From Candidatus Bathyarchaeota archaeon (lineage in GTDB: Archaea > Thermoproteota > Bathyarchaeia > Bathyarchaeales > Bathycorpusculaceae), in assembly GCA_003164295.1 (NCBI GenBank), contig PLTA01000051.1:1-44885 (forward strand): 44,885 nt of DNA. Direction: 5' to 3'. Shown here piece by piece: positions 25,154 to 33,091 of the stretch (its first letter is position 1; each line of letters begins with the position of its first letter). The translations under genes and the position numbers were made by a program. A model generated the notes under the pieces. The model was given only the letters and a program-made list of their open reading frames with translations. It had not been told where the DNA came from and searched no databases.

Positions 25154-25651
25154 ATGCTCATAGGCGCAATCTCTGATACCCATGACAATTTGCCGAAAAT
25201 AGAAAAAGCCGTAGAATACCTGAACGCACAAGACGTAGGCTTAGTGCTACACGCAGGAGATTACGTTGCAGGCTTTGTTATCCCGAAATTCAAGCAATTA
25301 AACTGCAAACTAATCGGAGTTTTCGGCAACAACGATGGAGATCACGAACTTTTAAAAAAACGCTTCAGCGAAACCACTAACTGCACAGTTCATGATCGTT
25401 TTGCTTCTGTAGAAGTTGAAGGCTACAGAATCGCATTGTTACATGGAGAAGAAAGCGAGTTGCTTAATGCAATAATAAAAAGTGGTTACTTCAATGCGGT
25501 GATCCACGGGCATTCACATACCGGAAGCGTTGAAATGAAAGGAAAAACTTTAGCTGTTAACCCTGGAGAGCTTTGTGCATATTTAACAGGAAAATCAACT
25601 TTGGCTATCTTAGATACTGTTAACCATGAAGCAAAGATAATCGAATTATGA
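25154..25651 (+). CDS. YfcE/MJ0936-type metallophosphodiesterase
   Basis: This 165-residue calcineurin-like phosphoesterase has all metal-binding motifs: SDTHDN (residues 7-12), AGDYV, GNNDGD, a His in LLHGEE, and GHSHTG. Close relatives such as MJ0936 are Mn2+/Ni2+-dependent phosphodiesterases of unknown natural substrate. The protein ends with the usual LAVNPGELCAYLTGKSTLAILD strand. ATG 25154 lies in a good context and the upstream region has the AT-rich sequence expected of a promoter. It stands alone, convergent with the PQQ propeller gene 59 bp downstream. Confidence 0.9.
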   Translation: MLIGAISDTHDNLPKIEKAVEYLNAQDVGLVLHAGDYVAGFVIPKFKQLNCKLIGVFGNNDGDHELLKKRFSETTNCTVHDRFASVEVEGYRIALLHGEESELLNAIIKSGYFNAVIHGHSHTGSVEMKGKTLAVNPGELCAYLTGKSTLAILDTVNHEAKIIEL

Positions 25652-25710
25652 TTTGTTATTTTGAAATATTCTTTGGCTTGTTTTAAAAAGATAGTTAGTG
25701 TGTCGTTTTG

Positions 25711-27312
25711 CTATACATGTTGTGAACTGCTTGATTTGTTATGCGCTCCCTTCTTTGCCACAATTGCTACAAACGAGATAACAATCATCAAGACAACTAT
25801 CAGAAGTGGTATTAGTTGACCTGAAAATTCTGGAACTGTAGAGGTTGAGGAGGACGAAGAAGGGGGTGGTGGATCAGAAGATAGGTTTTGTTTTATCGAT
25901 TGAGACGAGGTTGTTGAGGAAGATGACGAAGTCGAGGAGGTGGCGGGAGAAGAGGAGGCAGTTGAAGTTGGATTGGGTGACTGGGAAGTATTTGGGGTTG
26001 ATGTGGAAGAAGGCGTTGCAGTTGGAGATGATGTTGAGGTTGGCATTGGAGTTGGAGTTGCAGATGGTGAAGTTGAAGGTGACGGTGTAGGGGTTTGTGA
26101 TGAATCAGACGTTGGAGTCGAAGTTGGTGTTGAAGTAGGAGTTGGACTTGAAGATGGGTTTGGTGTAGAAATTGGAATCGCGGATGGGTCCGGAGAAGAG
26201 GTAACTTCATCTCCACTCAATGCATAAACGTAGCCATCCCAAGAACCAATGTAAACTGTATCGCCAACAACAGCCGGCGACGAATCAACCCAGCCGCCAG
26301 TAGTATAACTGCAAAGACATTCTCCGCTGGAAGCATCCAAAGCATAAAGATTATCGTCAGCTGAACCTACATAAACTACGTTTCCCACCACGGCAGGAGA
26401 CGAAGAAATCGCGTTGTTTGTCGAATAATTCCAAATTTTTCCGCCACTGTTGGCATCTAAAGCATAAACATTACCATTATAGGACCCTACATAGATAATG
26501 CCGTAAGCTACCGCTGGAGAAGAATAAACTGCGTAACCCGTATTGAAACTCCACAGTTCTGAACCACTATCGACGCTTAAAGCATAAACATAACCATCGA
26601 GCGATCCAACGTAGATAACACCATTAACAATTGCAGGAGACGAATAAACCGCATTTCCTGTCGCGTAGCTCCAAAGTTGAATTCCAGTTGAAGCGTTCAA
26701 AGCATAAACATTACCATTCCATGAGCCTACATATACCACTCCATTAGCAACTGCGGGAGACGACAAAATTGCGCTGCCAGTATGGTAACTCCACAGTTTT
26801 GATCCGATGGCAGAGTCTAAAGCGTACAAGCTACCGTCATAAGAGCCTACGTAAACAACTCCATTAACTACTGTAGGAGAGGATGTAACCCACCAACCAG
26901 TGGTGTAACTCCAGAGTTGAGCGCCGCTGGTAGCATTTAAAGCATAAACATTATGATCATCGGAACCCACAAAAACCACTCCGTTATCTACGGCGGCAGT
27001 AGAAGCAATTGCGCCGCCAGTTGCGTAATTCCAGATTTTAGTGCCATCATCAGCATTTAGAGCGTAAACGTTTCCATCATCAGAACCCACGTATACGACG
27101 CCGTTGGCTACCGTTGGGGAAGAATCAACCTCGCTACCTGTTTTGTATTTCCAAAGCAAGTTAGTTGTGAGACTCGGATTATCTGATCCGGCGCCACTGT
27201 GAGATGGGTCAACGTGAAACATTAGCCAATCTGCATTAGTAAATGGAATCAAAATCATGGCTGAAAGAAGAACAATGCAAACCACTGTCACCTTTGTGCG
27301 TAATGTAGTCAT
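25711..27312 (-). CDS. Secreted PQQ-type beta-propeller with a VPEF C-terminal anchor
   Basis: This 533-residue surface protein begins with a signal peptide (residues 6-27, hydrophobic VVCIVLLSAMILIPF). About eight propeller repeats of 40 residues follow (W-Y-TG--V-SSPAV--GVVYVGS-DG-VYAL-A--G), spanning residues 50-360, as in BamB/PQQ-like folds. A 120-residue Ser/Thr/Pro stalk, probably glycosylated, and a C-terminal tripartite signal (VPEFSG, a hydrophobic helix, basic KKGAHNKS) suggest an archaeosortase-type or membrane anchor. The repeats are nearly identical at DNA level, a likely source of copy-number change. A TATA-like TTTTTAAGCC lies near 27350. No catalytic residues are obvious; a binding or adhesion role is likely. 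Confidence 0.85.
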   Translation of the reverse strand: MTTLRTKVTVVCIVLLSAMILIPFTNADWLMFHVDPSHSGAGSDNPSLTTNLLWKYKTGSEVDSSPTVANGVVYVGSDDGNVYALNADDGTKIWNYATGGAIASTAAVDNGVVFVGSDDHNVYALNATSGAQLWSYTTGWWVTSSPTVVNGVVYVGSYDGSLYALDSAIGSKLWSYHTGSAILSSPAVANGVVYVGSWNGNVYALNASTGIQLWSYATGNAVYSSPAIVNGVIYVGSLDGYVYALSVDSGSELWSFNTGYAVYSSPAVAYGIIYVGSYNGNVYALDANSGGKIWNYSTNNAISSSPAVVGNVVYVGSADDNLYALDASSGECLCSYTTGGWVDSSPAVVGDTVYIGSWDGYVYALSGDEVTSSPDPSAIPISTPNPSSSPTPTSTPTSTPTSDSSQTPTPSPSTSPSATPTPMPTSTSSPTATPSSTSTPNTSQSPNPTSTASSSPATSSTSSSSSTTSSQSIKQNLSSDPPPPSSSSSTSTVPEFSGQLIPLLIVVLMIVISFVAIVAKKGAHNKSSSSQHV

Positions 27313-27499
27313 GTTTTGAGCGCCATCGTGTTTTTTACTGTTCGGGGCTTAAAAATGCTTCTTATGTCGGAATAAAACATACACCAGCACTACAGATAAA
27401 CAAATCCCAAAAAAAGCAAACAATTAACAATTTTAAATTCCATTAATTCGAAATAACATATAAACTTGAGAACATCATTGAAAAGTCGATAACGCCTTC

Positions 27500-28432
27500 T
27501 TATTTGCCCCTATTATATGGTTCTCTTAACATGTTTGCTTTTATGAAAAGCTGTTTTAGTTGTTCGTCACTTGCACCTTGTCGCATTGGTGTTAGAATAT
27601 CAGTCAGGTTGTCATTTCGCATAAGGCAAGGCTTCAGTTTCCCATCGCTAGTAACGCGCATTCTAGTGCAATGCATACAAAAATCAGTGTTCTCAATAGG
27701 ATGTACCACTTCGACAGTTACGTTTGATAGGTAGTAGATTAGGCGGTTGTGCATGAAGGGTCTTTTCTCAATTGCTTCAGCTGTCTCTCGCAGCATTTGT
27801 TCTTGCTCGTCTAAACTGTGGTGATGCGTTTGATAATAGTTGCTGGTAACGTTAATGGGGTCGAGTTCTATAAGTTGCAATATAGTGCCTGTTTGCCTTG
27901 CATAATCTATCATAGCTGGGATATCGCCCACGTTCACATCTTGTAGAATTACCATGTTAAGCTTGACTGGACAGAAGCCGGCTTCAATAGCTGCCTTAAC
28001 TCCCGCTAAAGCCTTTTGCAAGTTTCCGCCTGTCAATTTATGATAGGTCTCGGAGTTTGTTGAAGGTAAACTAATGTTAACACGTTTCAAACCACTATCA
28101 TACAATTTTTTAGCTATACCGTCAAGCAAAAGACCATTGGTGGTTAATGACAAATCTTTCAAGCCAGAAATCGAAGCTATACCTGAAATAATTTCAGGGA
28201 GATCCTTCCGCATGAGCGGTTCCCCGCCTGTCAATTTAATTCTTGAAATACCTAAACTGACAGCGATTGTTGCAATGTGGACAATTTCTTTGACAGTCAT
28301 TTGCTCTGCAGAGGCATTGGCGCGTTTTACTTCGCCTTCCCTATGGCAGAATAAACATTGATTGTTGCATCGCTGAGTGATAGAAATCCGAAGGTTAAGA
28401 AGGGGTCTGCCACAATTGTCTGTTAAATTCAT
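27500..28432 (-). CDS. moaA: GTP 3',8-cyclase (radical SAM)
   Basis: MoaA starts molybdopterin synthesis by rearranging GTP with radical chemistry. The SAM [4Fe-4S] cluster cysteines are C22, C26 and C29 (TQRCNNQCLFC), the SAM-binding glycine patch is TGGEPL, and the C-terminal second cluster cysteines lie in TDFCMHCTRM and KLKPCL, all intact. Length (310) is normal for archaea. Bacterial MoaA ends in a Gly-Gly tail needed for activity; this one ends in NRGK, which is seen in some archaeal forms. It is the last gene of the five-gene operon and starts two bases after moaB stops. The product is used with MoaC to make cyclic pyranopterin monophosphate. Confidence 0.95.
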   Translation of the reverse strand: MNLTDNCGRPLLNLRISITQRCNNQCLFCHREGEVKRANASAEQMTVKEIVHIATIAVSLGISRIKLTGGEPLMRKDLPEIISGIASISGLKDLSLTTNGLLLDGIAKKLYDSGLKRVNISLPSTNSETYHKLTGGNLQKALAGVKAAIEAGFCPVKLNMVILQDVNVGDIPAMIDYARQTGTILQLIELDPINVTSNYYQTHHHSLDEQEQMLRETAEAIEKRPFMHNRLIYYLSNVTVEVVHPIENTDFCMHCTRMRVTSDGKLKPCLMRNDNLTDILTPMRQGASDEQLKQLFIKANMLREPYNRGK

Positions 28433-28434
28433 CG

Positions 28435-28968
28435 TTATTCACGTGCGTGCTTAACGATGTGAGGAGATTCGGGCAAAATAAGCATTTCTACCCCAACGTG
28501 CACAGCGTCAGGGGACCCTGGGATACAAAATAAGGCCTTACCTTTAGCAACTCCCGCAATGGCACGAGACAAAACAGCTGCGGAACCGACTCGCTCGAAA
28601 CTTATGCGTCTAAAAAACTCGCCAAATCCAGGGAGAGTCTTCTCAAAAAATGGTGAAACCGCCTCAATAGTGACGTCAGTAGGGGTGATTCCTGTGCCGC
28701 CTGAAAAGATAACAACATCCAGATCAGGCATCTTCAGTGATTCCTTTACGGCTTTGGAAATCATTGATTTATCATCGGCAATTATTTTTTTAAATAGTAC
28801 GTTTTGTAAAGCTTTTGTTAGCAAATCTACCAGTGTGTTGCCGCCTACGTCGCTAACAGCTTTTTCGCCTTGCTCGATAAGTTTGTAGCGTGATGTGCTG
28901 CAGATGTAAACGCCGAAATTCAAGATTTTGGGTGCTTTATCTTTATGTGTTCTGGAGCTTTCACTCAT
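28435..28968 (-). CDS. moaB: Molybdopterin adenylyltransferase MoaB/MogA-type
   Basis: This 177-residue enzyme activates molybdopterin with ATP before metal insertion. The signature FSGGTGITPTDVTIEAV (around residue 89) and LPGFGEFFRR are diagnostic of the MoaB/MogA/MoeA fold, as is AVLSRAIAGVAKGKALFCIPGSPDAV near the C-terminus. The first 25 residues are basic and may be disordered. It starts only 3 bp after moaC stops and is followed 2 bp later by moaA, so translation is coupled. In tungsten-using archaea the same adenylylated pterin receives tungsten, which fits the tungstate importer elsewhere in the window. Confidence 0.93.
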   Translation of the reverse strand: MSESSRTHKDKAPKILNFGVYICSTSRYKLIEQGEKAVSDVGGNTLVDLLTKALQNVLFKKIIADDKSMISKAVKESLKMPDLDVVIFSGGTGITPTDVTIEAVSPFFEKTLPGFGEFFRRISFERVGSAAVLSRAIAGVAKGKALFCIPGSPDAVHVGVEMLILPESPHIVKHARE

Positions 28969-28971
28969 ATT

Positions 28972-29409
28972 TCATGCCTGCTTAAATTTTCGGACAACAT
29001 GAATATTTTCGATTGTTGTTGAAGGATATTGGCCTTGGGGGTCTTTTTCATACTGCTTGGTCATATCCCAAACAGTTAACAAAGCTGCCGAAACTGCGGT
29101 TAACGCTTCCATTTCTACACCAGTTTGTGCTTTTGTTTTTACTGTAGCTGTAGCAGTAACTGTGTCCTTGTCAGCTACTTCTACGTCCACTATAACATTT
29201 GTTAATGGCAACGGGTGACAGAGAGGAATTAGATCGCTTGTTTTCTTAGCGGCAAGCACCCCTGCGATTTTTGCGGTATAGAGCGGGTTACCTTTAGCGA
29301 TTTTTTCAGTTTTGATTAAATTAATTGTTGCAATCTTTAACTTTATTGTTCCTGTTGCAGTTGCTTCTCGGAAAATTTCGGCTTTGCCTGATACATCAAC
29401 CATCGCCAT
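28972..29409 (-). CDS. moaC: Cyclic pyranopterin monophosphate synthase
   Basis: This 145-residue protein converts the MoaA product to cyclic pyranopterin monophosphate. The start MAMVDVSGK matches the usual M-DVS-K. Later blocks are GNPLYTAKIAGVLAAKKTSDLIPLCHPLPL, TGVEMEALTAVSAALLTVWDMTK and QGQYPSTTIENIHV; the conserved His, Glu and Lys of the active site fall in these. Length is typical. It lies between the wHTH gene and moaB with 12 and 3 bp gaps. All three genes of early pterin synthesis are thus in one transcript. Confidence 0.95.
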   Translation of the reverse strand: MAMVDVSGKAEIFREATATGTIKLKIATINLIKTEKIAKGNPLYTAKIAGVLAAKKTSDLIPLCHPLPLTNVIVDVEVADKDTVTATATVKTKAQTGVEMEALTAVSAALLTVWDMTKQYEKDPQGQYPSTTIENIHVVRKFKQA

Positions 29410-29421
29410 ATCGGGTTCACC

Positions 29422-29688
29422 TTATTTACTTTGTTCCCACGCTTCTATTAGGTTTTGCACTGCTTTTGCTTTGGCAGAGGTTTCGTTAAACCTGTACATG
29501 CGAACTCTACCATAATGATGTACTTGCAAAATTCCTTCATCTTCTAAGAGTTTCAAGTGTTTAGCGGTTGATGTGAAGTTAGCTTTGGTTTGACGGGCAA
29601 TATCTGAAATGTTAGGTTGACCTGATTTGTAGATTACTTTTAAAATTTTCATCCGAAGCTTCGTTGAAAAAACCTGTTCTAACTCCAT
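29422..29688 (-). CDS. ArsR-like winged-helix regulator
   Basis: This 88-residue protein consists almost only of a winged helix: LRMKILKVIYKSGQPNISD, recognition-helix region TKANFTSTAKHLKLLEDEG, and a wing HHYGRVRMYRF. There are no obvious metal-ligand cysteines, so it is not a metal sensor of classical ArsR type. It starts 6 bp after the orc1/cdc6-like gene and ends 12 bp before moaC, so it sits in the operon and may control it. It could alternatively act as an accessory DNA-binding partner of the replication-type ATPase upstream. A target site cannot be seen. Confidence 0.85.
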   Translation of the reverse strand: MELEQVFSTKLRMKILKVIYKSGQPNISDIARQTKANFTSTAKHLKLLEDEGILQVHHYGRVRMYRFNETSAKAKAVQNLIEAWEQSK

Positions 29689-29694
29689 AGCCGC

Positions 29695-31107
29695 TTACCT
29701 GCTTACTTTTTCTAGTGAGGTGCTTAATTCTTTTTCTAATTCATGAGCTGGAATTGAAAGTAGAGATATCCTGGTAGACCTTCCTCTTGTGGTAGAACTT
29801 TCAACTTCAACTTTTAAAATTCTCATCTTCGAGAGAAACTGAGCGTAATTCCAAATTTGTGTGTGGCTGTTGGGTTGCTCACCTATTTCTTCGCAGATGA
29901 CTGCATAGGTTTTTTCGATTTCAGATAACAAAGCGTATGCCTGCTCATTTTCCTTGAAGTAACGAGCTACTGCAAGCAAAAATATTTTTTCGTGCAAACC
30001 AAGCCCTGCCAAATCACTTCGCCGTACCCCTGGAATAATGTTGGAAACTGCCATTCGAACACATTCAGGCTCAACCATCTCAACTTGTTCAGCATCAGCG
30101 TATTTTCCAGAACGCCACATCAACTCAATTCCGAAGCGGGCATTTCCAGTTTCAGTAAAAGCCAACTCAGCTATCAAGTCAACAACATCTTCTTCAATAG
30201 CACCTAACTCAAAAGCCAATGAAACACGTTGGTTCAAGATGTCGACTAGCTGCGGTTTGCCATAACGCTCCAAGTTTATGATACTGCGTTGCAAAGTGCT
30301 TCGTGCGCTCTCATCCAAGTGCGCGAGCGATTTTAAGTCACGCATAATAAAGATAAATGACAACCGCTGCGGTTTGCCTTGCCGCATTTCTTGGATGCGA
30401 GTTAACTTGTAAACGGCGTCTGAGCCTTCATTATCGATAAGACTGTCAAACTCGTCAAGTGTTAAAACCATAAATGCGTTTTCTTCATCTAAAACCTGCA
30501 TCAACGTTGAGAGAACTTCATCTGCAGAATAGCCGCGCGCTGGATATTTTGGGCGGAAAACAGTTACGGCTTGATGCAAAATCGGTTGAAGACTGCCTCG
30601 ATATTCACGGCAATTAATGTGCACATATCGTAATTTTACTGCCCGTTTGTTGGTTTCAGAAACTATGCTTGCTCCAAAATGTTGGGCAAGGACGGTTTTT
30701 CCTGTTCCGACATCTCCAGTAATAATGACGCGTTGAGCCATGCGCTCGGGATAACGGGAAAGGAAGCTAAAGAACTCCATTAGCAAGCGATGTTCTTTTT
30801 CTCTGTGAGGCAACTGCTGCGGAATGTAGTTTATGTCAAGTTTGGCCTCATCTTTGAACACGCTTTGATGTGACGGCAAATTTGATTCCTCATCGACTAA
30901 TATTTTTCTCTTGGCAACATTATTATGTTTTGAAACATAAAGGTATAACTTTGAAGTAACCACGCCTAAAATGGTTTTGTAACTTAGCGGTTGTTGTGGC
31001 AGTTTGTGACAACATTCTCTTATATTCTTTAGATCCTTAACAATTATCAAGAAAGGAGAAGGTTTTGAACTAAGAGCCACATGTTGAGCGGGTCTGGCTA
31101 CTAACAT
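29695..31107 (-). CDS. cdc6: Orc1/Cdc6-type replication initiator ATPase
   Basis: This AAA+ protein binds origins and helps load MCM. Walker A is GDVGTGKTVL (around residue 131), Walker B is LTLDEFDSL, sensor 1 lies in LSFIFIMRDL, and the lid has TLQRSIINLERY. A C-terminal winged helix follows (LGLHEKIFLLAVARYF, then TQIWNYAQFLSKMRI). The family core starts near VFKDEAKLDINYIPQQLPHRE, so the 90 N-terminal residues from ATG 31107 (including a Cys pair) are unusual; a downstream GTG start is possible. It heads an operon with an HTH gene and moaCBA, an odd partnership. I looked for an origin next to it and did not find ORB-like repeats. Confidence 0.88.
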   Translation of the reverse strand: MLVARPAQHVALSSKPSPFLIIVKDLKNIRECCHKLPQQPLSYKTILGVVTSKLYLYVSKHNNVAKRKILVDEESNLPSHQSVFKDEAKLDINYIPQQLPHREKEHRLLMEFFSFLSRYPERMAQRVIITGDVGTGKTVLAQHFGASIVSETNKRAVKLRYVHINCREYRGSLQPILHQAVTVFRPKYPARGYSADEVLSTLMQVLDEENAFMVLTLDEFDSLIDNEGSDAVYKLTRIQEMRQGKPQRLSFIFIMRDLKSLAHLDESARSTLQRSIINLERYGKPQLVDILNQRVSLAFELGAIEEDVVDLIAELAFTETGNARFGIELMWRSGKYADAEQVEMVEPECVRMAVSNIIPGVRRSDLAGLGLHEKIFLLAVARYFKENEQAYALLSEIEKTYAVICEEIGEQPNSHTQIWNYAQFLSKMRILKVEVESSTTRGRSTRISLLSIPAHELEKELSTSLEKVSR

Positions 31108-31110
31108 GAA

Positions 31111-31144
31111 GTAAGGCGGTCCCCTTACCGTTTTTTCGCCTTAC
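31111..31144 (-). promoter_or_regulatory. Hairpin just upstream of the orc1/cdc6 start
   Basis: GTAAGGCG (31111-31118) and CGCCTTAC (31137-31144) form an 8-bp stem around an 18-base loop that itself contains CGGT/ACCG. On the minus strand this would be in the mRNA leader, immediately before ATG 31107. On the plus strand, a CGGT-ACCG hairpin followed by TTTTTT could also terminate transcription. Confidence 0.4.
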
Positions 31145-31421
31145 CAATGTTAGTCTAGGCTAAATCCGCTTAACCCATATTTTTGGCCTAATTCAAGAAA
31201 AAACTGCAAGAATAATTTTTGCCTCACAGAACACTCTGGTCAACGCAAGAAAGTTTTTTCGACATTTATTGCTTCCGATCTCGATTGGCAGCTATGTTAT
31301 GAAAGCGACAGGTTTGCTTTGTTTGCTTCAAATGCGACAATCAAATAGGACGGGCATATGAAATTTATTTCTGAAACAAAAGCCTAATAAATGCTTATTG
31401 CAATCCTTATTCCGACACCAC
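31145..31421. other. Divergent promoter region, orc1/cdc6 operon and arginine decarboxylase
   Basis: About 280 bp of AT-rich DNA separates the two divergent genes. I see no ORF, no ORB or mini-ORB repeat, and no long repeats. It should contain both promoters; no TATA box is strong enough to single out. Confidence 0.3.
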
Positions 31422-31991
31422 ATGATACCAAAATTCTTCTTCTTCACAAAGGGAGTTGGCAAACATAAAGAGCAGCTCCAATCTTTTGAATTAGCACTCA
31501 GAGACGCGGGTATACAAATGTGCAACCTTGTTAGCGTTTCAAGTATTGTACCTCCAGCATGTGAACTTCTCACTCGAGAAAAAGGCTTGAAAATGGTGCA
31601 ACCAGGCGAAATCACCTTCGTGGTCATAGCTAGGAACTCCACAAACGAGCCACACAGGCTTTTAGCGTCATCCATAGGTGTTGCTATCCCTTCAGGCAAA
31701 AATCAATACGGCTACCTTTCAGAACACCATTCATACGGTCAAACAGATGAAATTGCAGGCGATTACGCAGAAGACCTTGCAGCAACGATGCTTGCAACTA
31801 CCATGGGTATTCAGTTTGACCCTGAAACAGCATGGGATGAACGTAAACAACTCTTCAAAACTACGGGGCTAATCATTAAAACAGCTAACGTTACTCAATC
31901 TGCTGCAGGCGACAAAAATGGTTTATGGACCACAACAGTTGCAGCTGCAGTTTTTGTGCCAGAAAATCAAAATGAAAAGCCCAAAGAATAA
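31422..31991 (+). CDS. pdaD: Pyruvoyl-dependent arginine decarboxylase
   Basis: This 189-residue proenzyme makes agmatine from arginine, the first step of archaeal polyamine synthesis. The self-cleavage site is VSVSSIVPP: cleavage between S40 and S41 turns S41 into the pyruvoyl cofactor of the alpha chain. Downstream, [11 protein letters not shown] and SIGVAIP, and a Glu in [10 protein letters not shown], form the active site; the C-terminus is well conserved ([14 protein letters not shown]). ATG 31422 ([11 protein letters not shown]) matches family starts; a TTG at 31398 would add eight residues. It stands alone with a G/T-rich terminator-like element 30 bp after the stop. Confidence 0.92.
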   Translation: MIPKFFFFTKGVGKHKEQLQSFELALRDAGIQMCNLVSVSSIVPPACELLTREKGLKMVQPGEITFVVIARNSTNEPHRLLASSIGVAIPSGKNQYGYLSEHHSYGQTDEIAGDYAEDLAATMLATTMGIQFDPETAWDERKQLFKTTGLIIKTANVTQSAAGDKNGLWTTTVAAAVFVPENQNEKPKE

Positions 31992-31995
31992 TTCT

Positions 31996-32040
31996 TTCTT
32001 TCTCTTTTAATTTTATTTTTTGTGTTTTGGTTTGTTTTTT
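31996..32040 (+). terminator. T-rich terminator of the arginine decarboxylase gene
   Basis: Five to 50 bases after the stop, long T runs alternate with G (TTGTGTTTTGGTTTGTTTTTT at 32020-32040). Oligo-T runs stop archaeal RNA polymerase without a hairpin. The same 21-mer, with one G inserted, occurs after the methyltransferase gene (34531-34552). Confidence 0.5.
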
Positions 32041-32534
32041 TGCTGCTAATCTCTTAGATCTTTTGTAGGTTGCGTGCTTACCAGTGCGTGATAGTGCTGG
32101 GCAATGCTGAAAAGTGAGGTTCAGTGTGCAAAATTGTGCGAAGGGGAAGGGTGAATTTTGTTGTGTTTGTTTCAAGTTGCTTTTTTGGTTTGGGGCTTGT
32201 TTTGTTTGCAGGTTGAGGGTTTTCGCGTTGTGCGTTGAAGCGCGTTTCCCTGCGTTTAACTGCGTTGCGCTGCGTTTTTTCTCGTTGCGCAACTTGTAGA
32301 GTTTTTGGTTTATGGCAACCTTCTTTTCTGACTCTACTAAAGAGTAACGAAAATAATAAAAAACTAAGGTGGAAGCCATCGGCCAAACTGAATTATTGTA
32401 AGTATAACAACAACAGTTGGTGGTAGCACCGAGTGTCGTTCTTCTTTGAAAGAAGAAGAAGGACAGATGGTGATAGCACCGCGTCCTCCTTATTCTAACC
32501 TTCAAAAAAAGAAAAGTAGGCGAGGCGGAGTAAA
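32041..32534. other. Gene-free 494-bp region with G/T bias, GCGTT repeats and paired mini-hairpins
   Basis: No gene convinces here; long minus-strand frames have abnormal Lys/Gln/Thr composition. Instead three structures are seen. A second G/T-rich block (32181-32201) repeats after the methyltransferase gene. A degenerate 10-bp tandem of CTGCGTT-type units runs at about 32235-32295. Two mini-hairpins, GGTG-GTAG-CACC (32419-32430) and GGTG-ATAG-CACC (32469-32480), are exactly 50 bp apart and flank a TTCTTCTTT/AAAGAAGAA stem. They lie in the probable leader of the next gene. Confidence 0.45.
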
Positions 32535-33073
32535 ATGTTTCTTGATTTTTCTTATACTGGAAACTACTTATTTCTCCTCAAACAATAGACGTTGCAGGAA
32601 GAGAGAAAATCAGCCAAATAGAATTCCCAAAAAACTTTACCATAATTGGCAATCTTGCACTTGCATTCTGGATTACCTTAGACACCGTAGCTTTTCTGCT
32701 CATTAGCATAGTTGCTGGCATTGTATTTCTCTTGGTTGCGCTTATCGCAATTTACGGTATTCTAAAGTTTCTGGGTTGTATGCGTCCTTGCTATAACTGT
32801 AAAAAATGTACTTTTGGCTTAGGCAGATTAGCCGCATTATATTTTGGGAAACGCAGCCTCAAAGACTACAAATACAACTACAAATTACCTACAGCAATTT
32901 TCTTTTATGCCTTCATCGGTCCATTTCCAGCTGCAATTCTGCTCGCATATACAATTCAAGCGTTTTCAATCCTCAAAATAGCAGTCTTGCTCGTACTCGT
33001 GATATTTTCGGTATATAGTGCTTTGACTTGGCGTTCAAACATCAAACCAGACATTTCTAAACAGGCAAGTTAA
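32535..33073 (+). CDS. Multi-pass membrane protein with Cys motif, frameshifted near the start
   Basis: The coding frame ending at 33073 is open back to 32546 but has no ATG/GTG/TTG before TTG 32732. A Shine-Dalgarno (GGCGGAG, 32524-32530) precedes ATG 32535 in the neighbouring frame. Adding a single T to the T5 run at 32546-32550 joins them and gives MFLDFFLYWKLLISPQTIDV with no further stop: about 179 residues. Hydrophobic segments include LALAFWITLDTVAFLLIS, IVAGIVFLLVALIAIYG, IFFYAFIGPFPAAILLAYT and ILKIAVLLVLVIFSVYSA. A cytoplasmic loop has C-x3-C-x2-C-x2-C (GCMRPCYNCKKCTFG), perhaps a metal site. Function unknown. Confidence 0.65.
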
Positions 33074-33091
33074 GCAATTTTAAGGTAACAG

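Noticed and set aside
25940..26227. Plus-strand frame rich in Val/Gly/Glu opposite the propeller protein's stalk
   Set aside because: It is the antisense of the Ser/Thr/Pro-coding low-complexity region; a composition artefact.
26200..27150. Regular repeats of about 120 bp that might suggest a repeat array or CRISPR
   Set aside because: They are the DNA of in-frame propeller repeats; no short palindromic repeats with unique spacers.
31108..31421. Possible replication origin beside orc1/cdc6
   Set aside because: No ORB or mini-ORB-like repeats, no AT-rich unwinding element that stands out.
31891..32505. Long minus-strand frame of 204 codons
   Set aside because: Abnormal Lys/Gln/Thr/Asn composition created by the G/T-rich opposite strand; it overlaps the arginine decarboxylase end and spans repeats; no domain seen.
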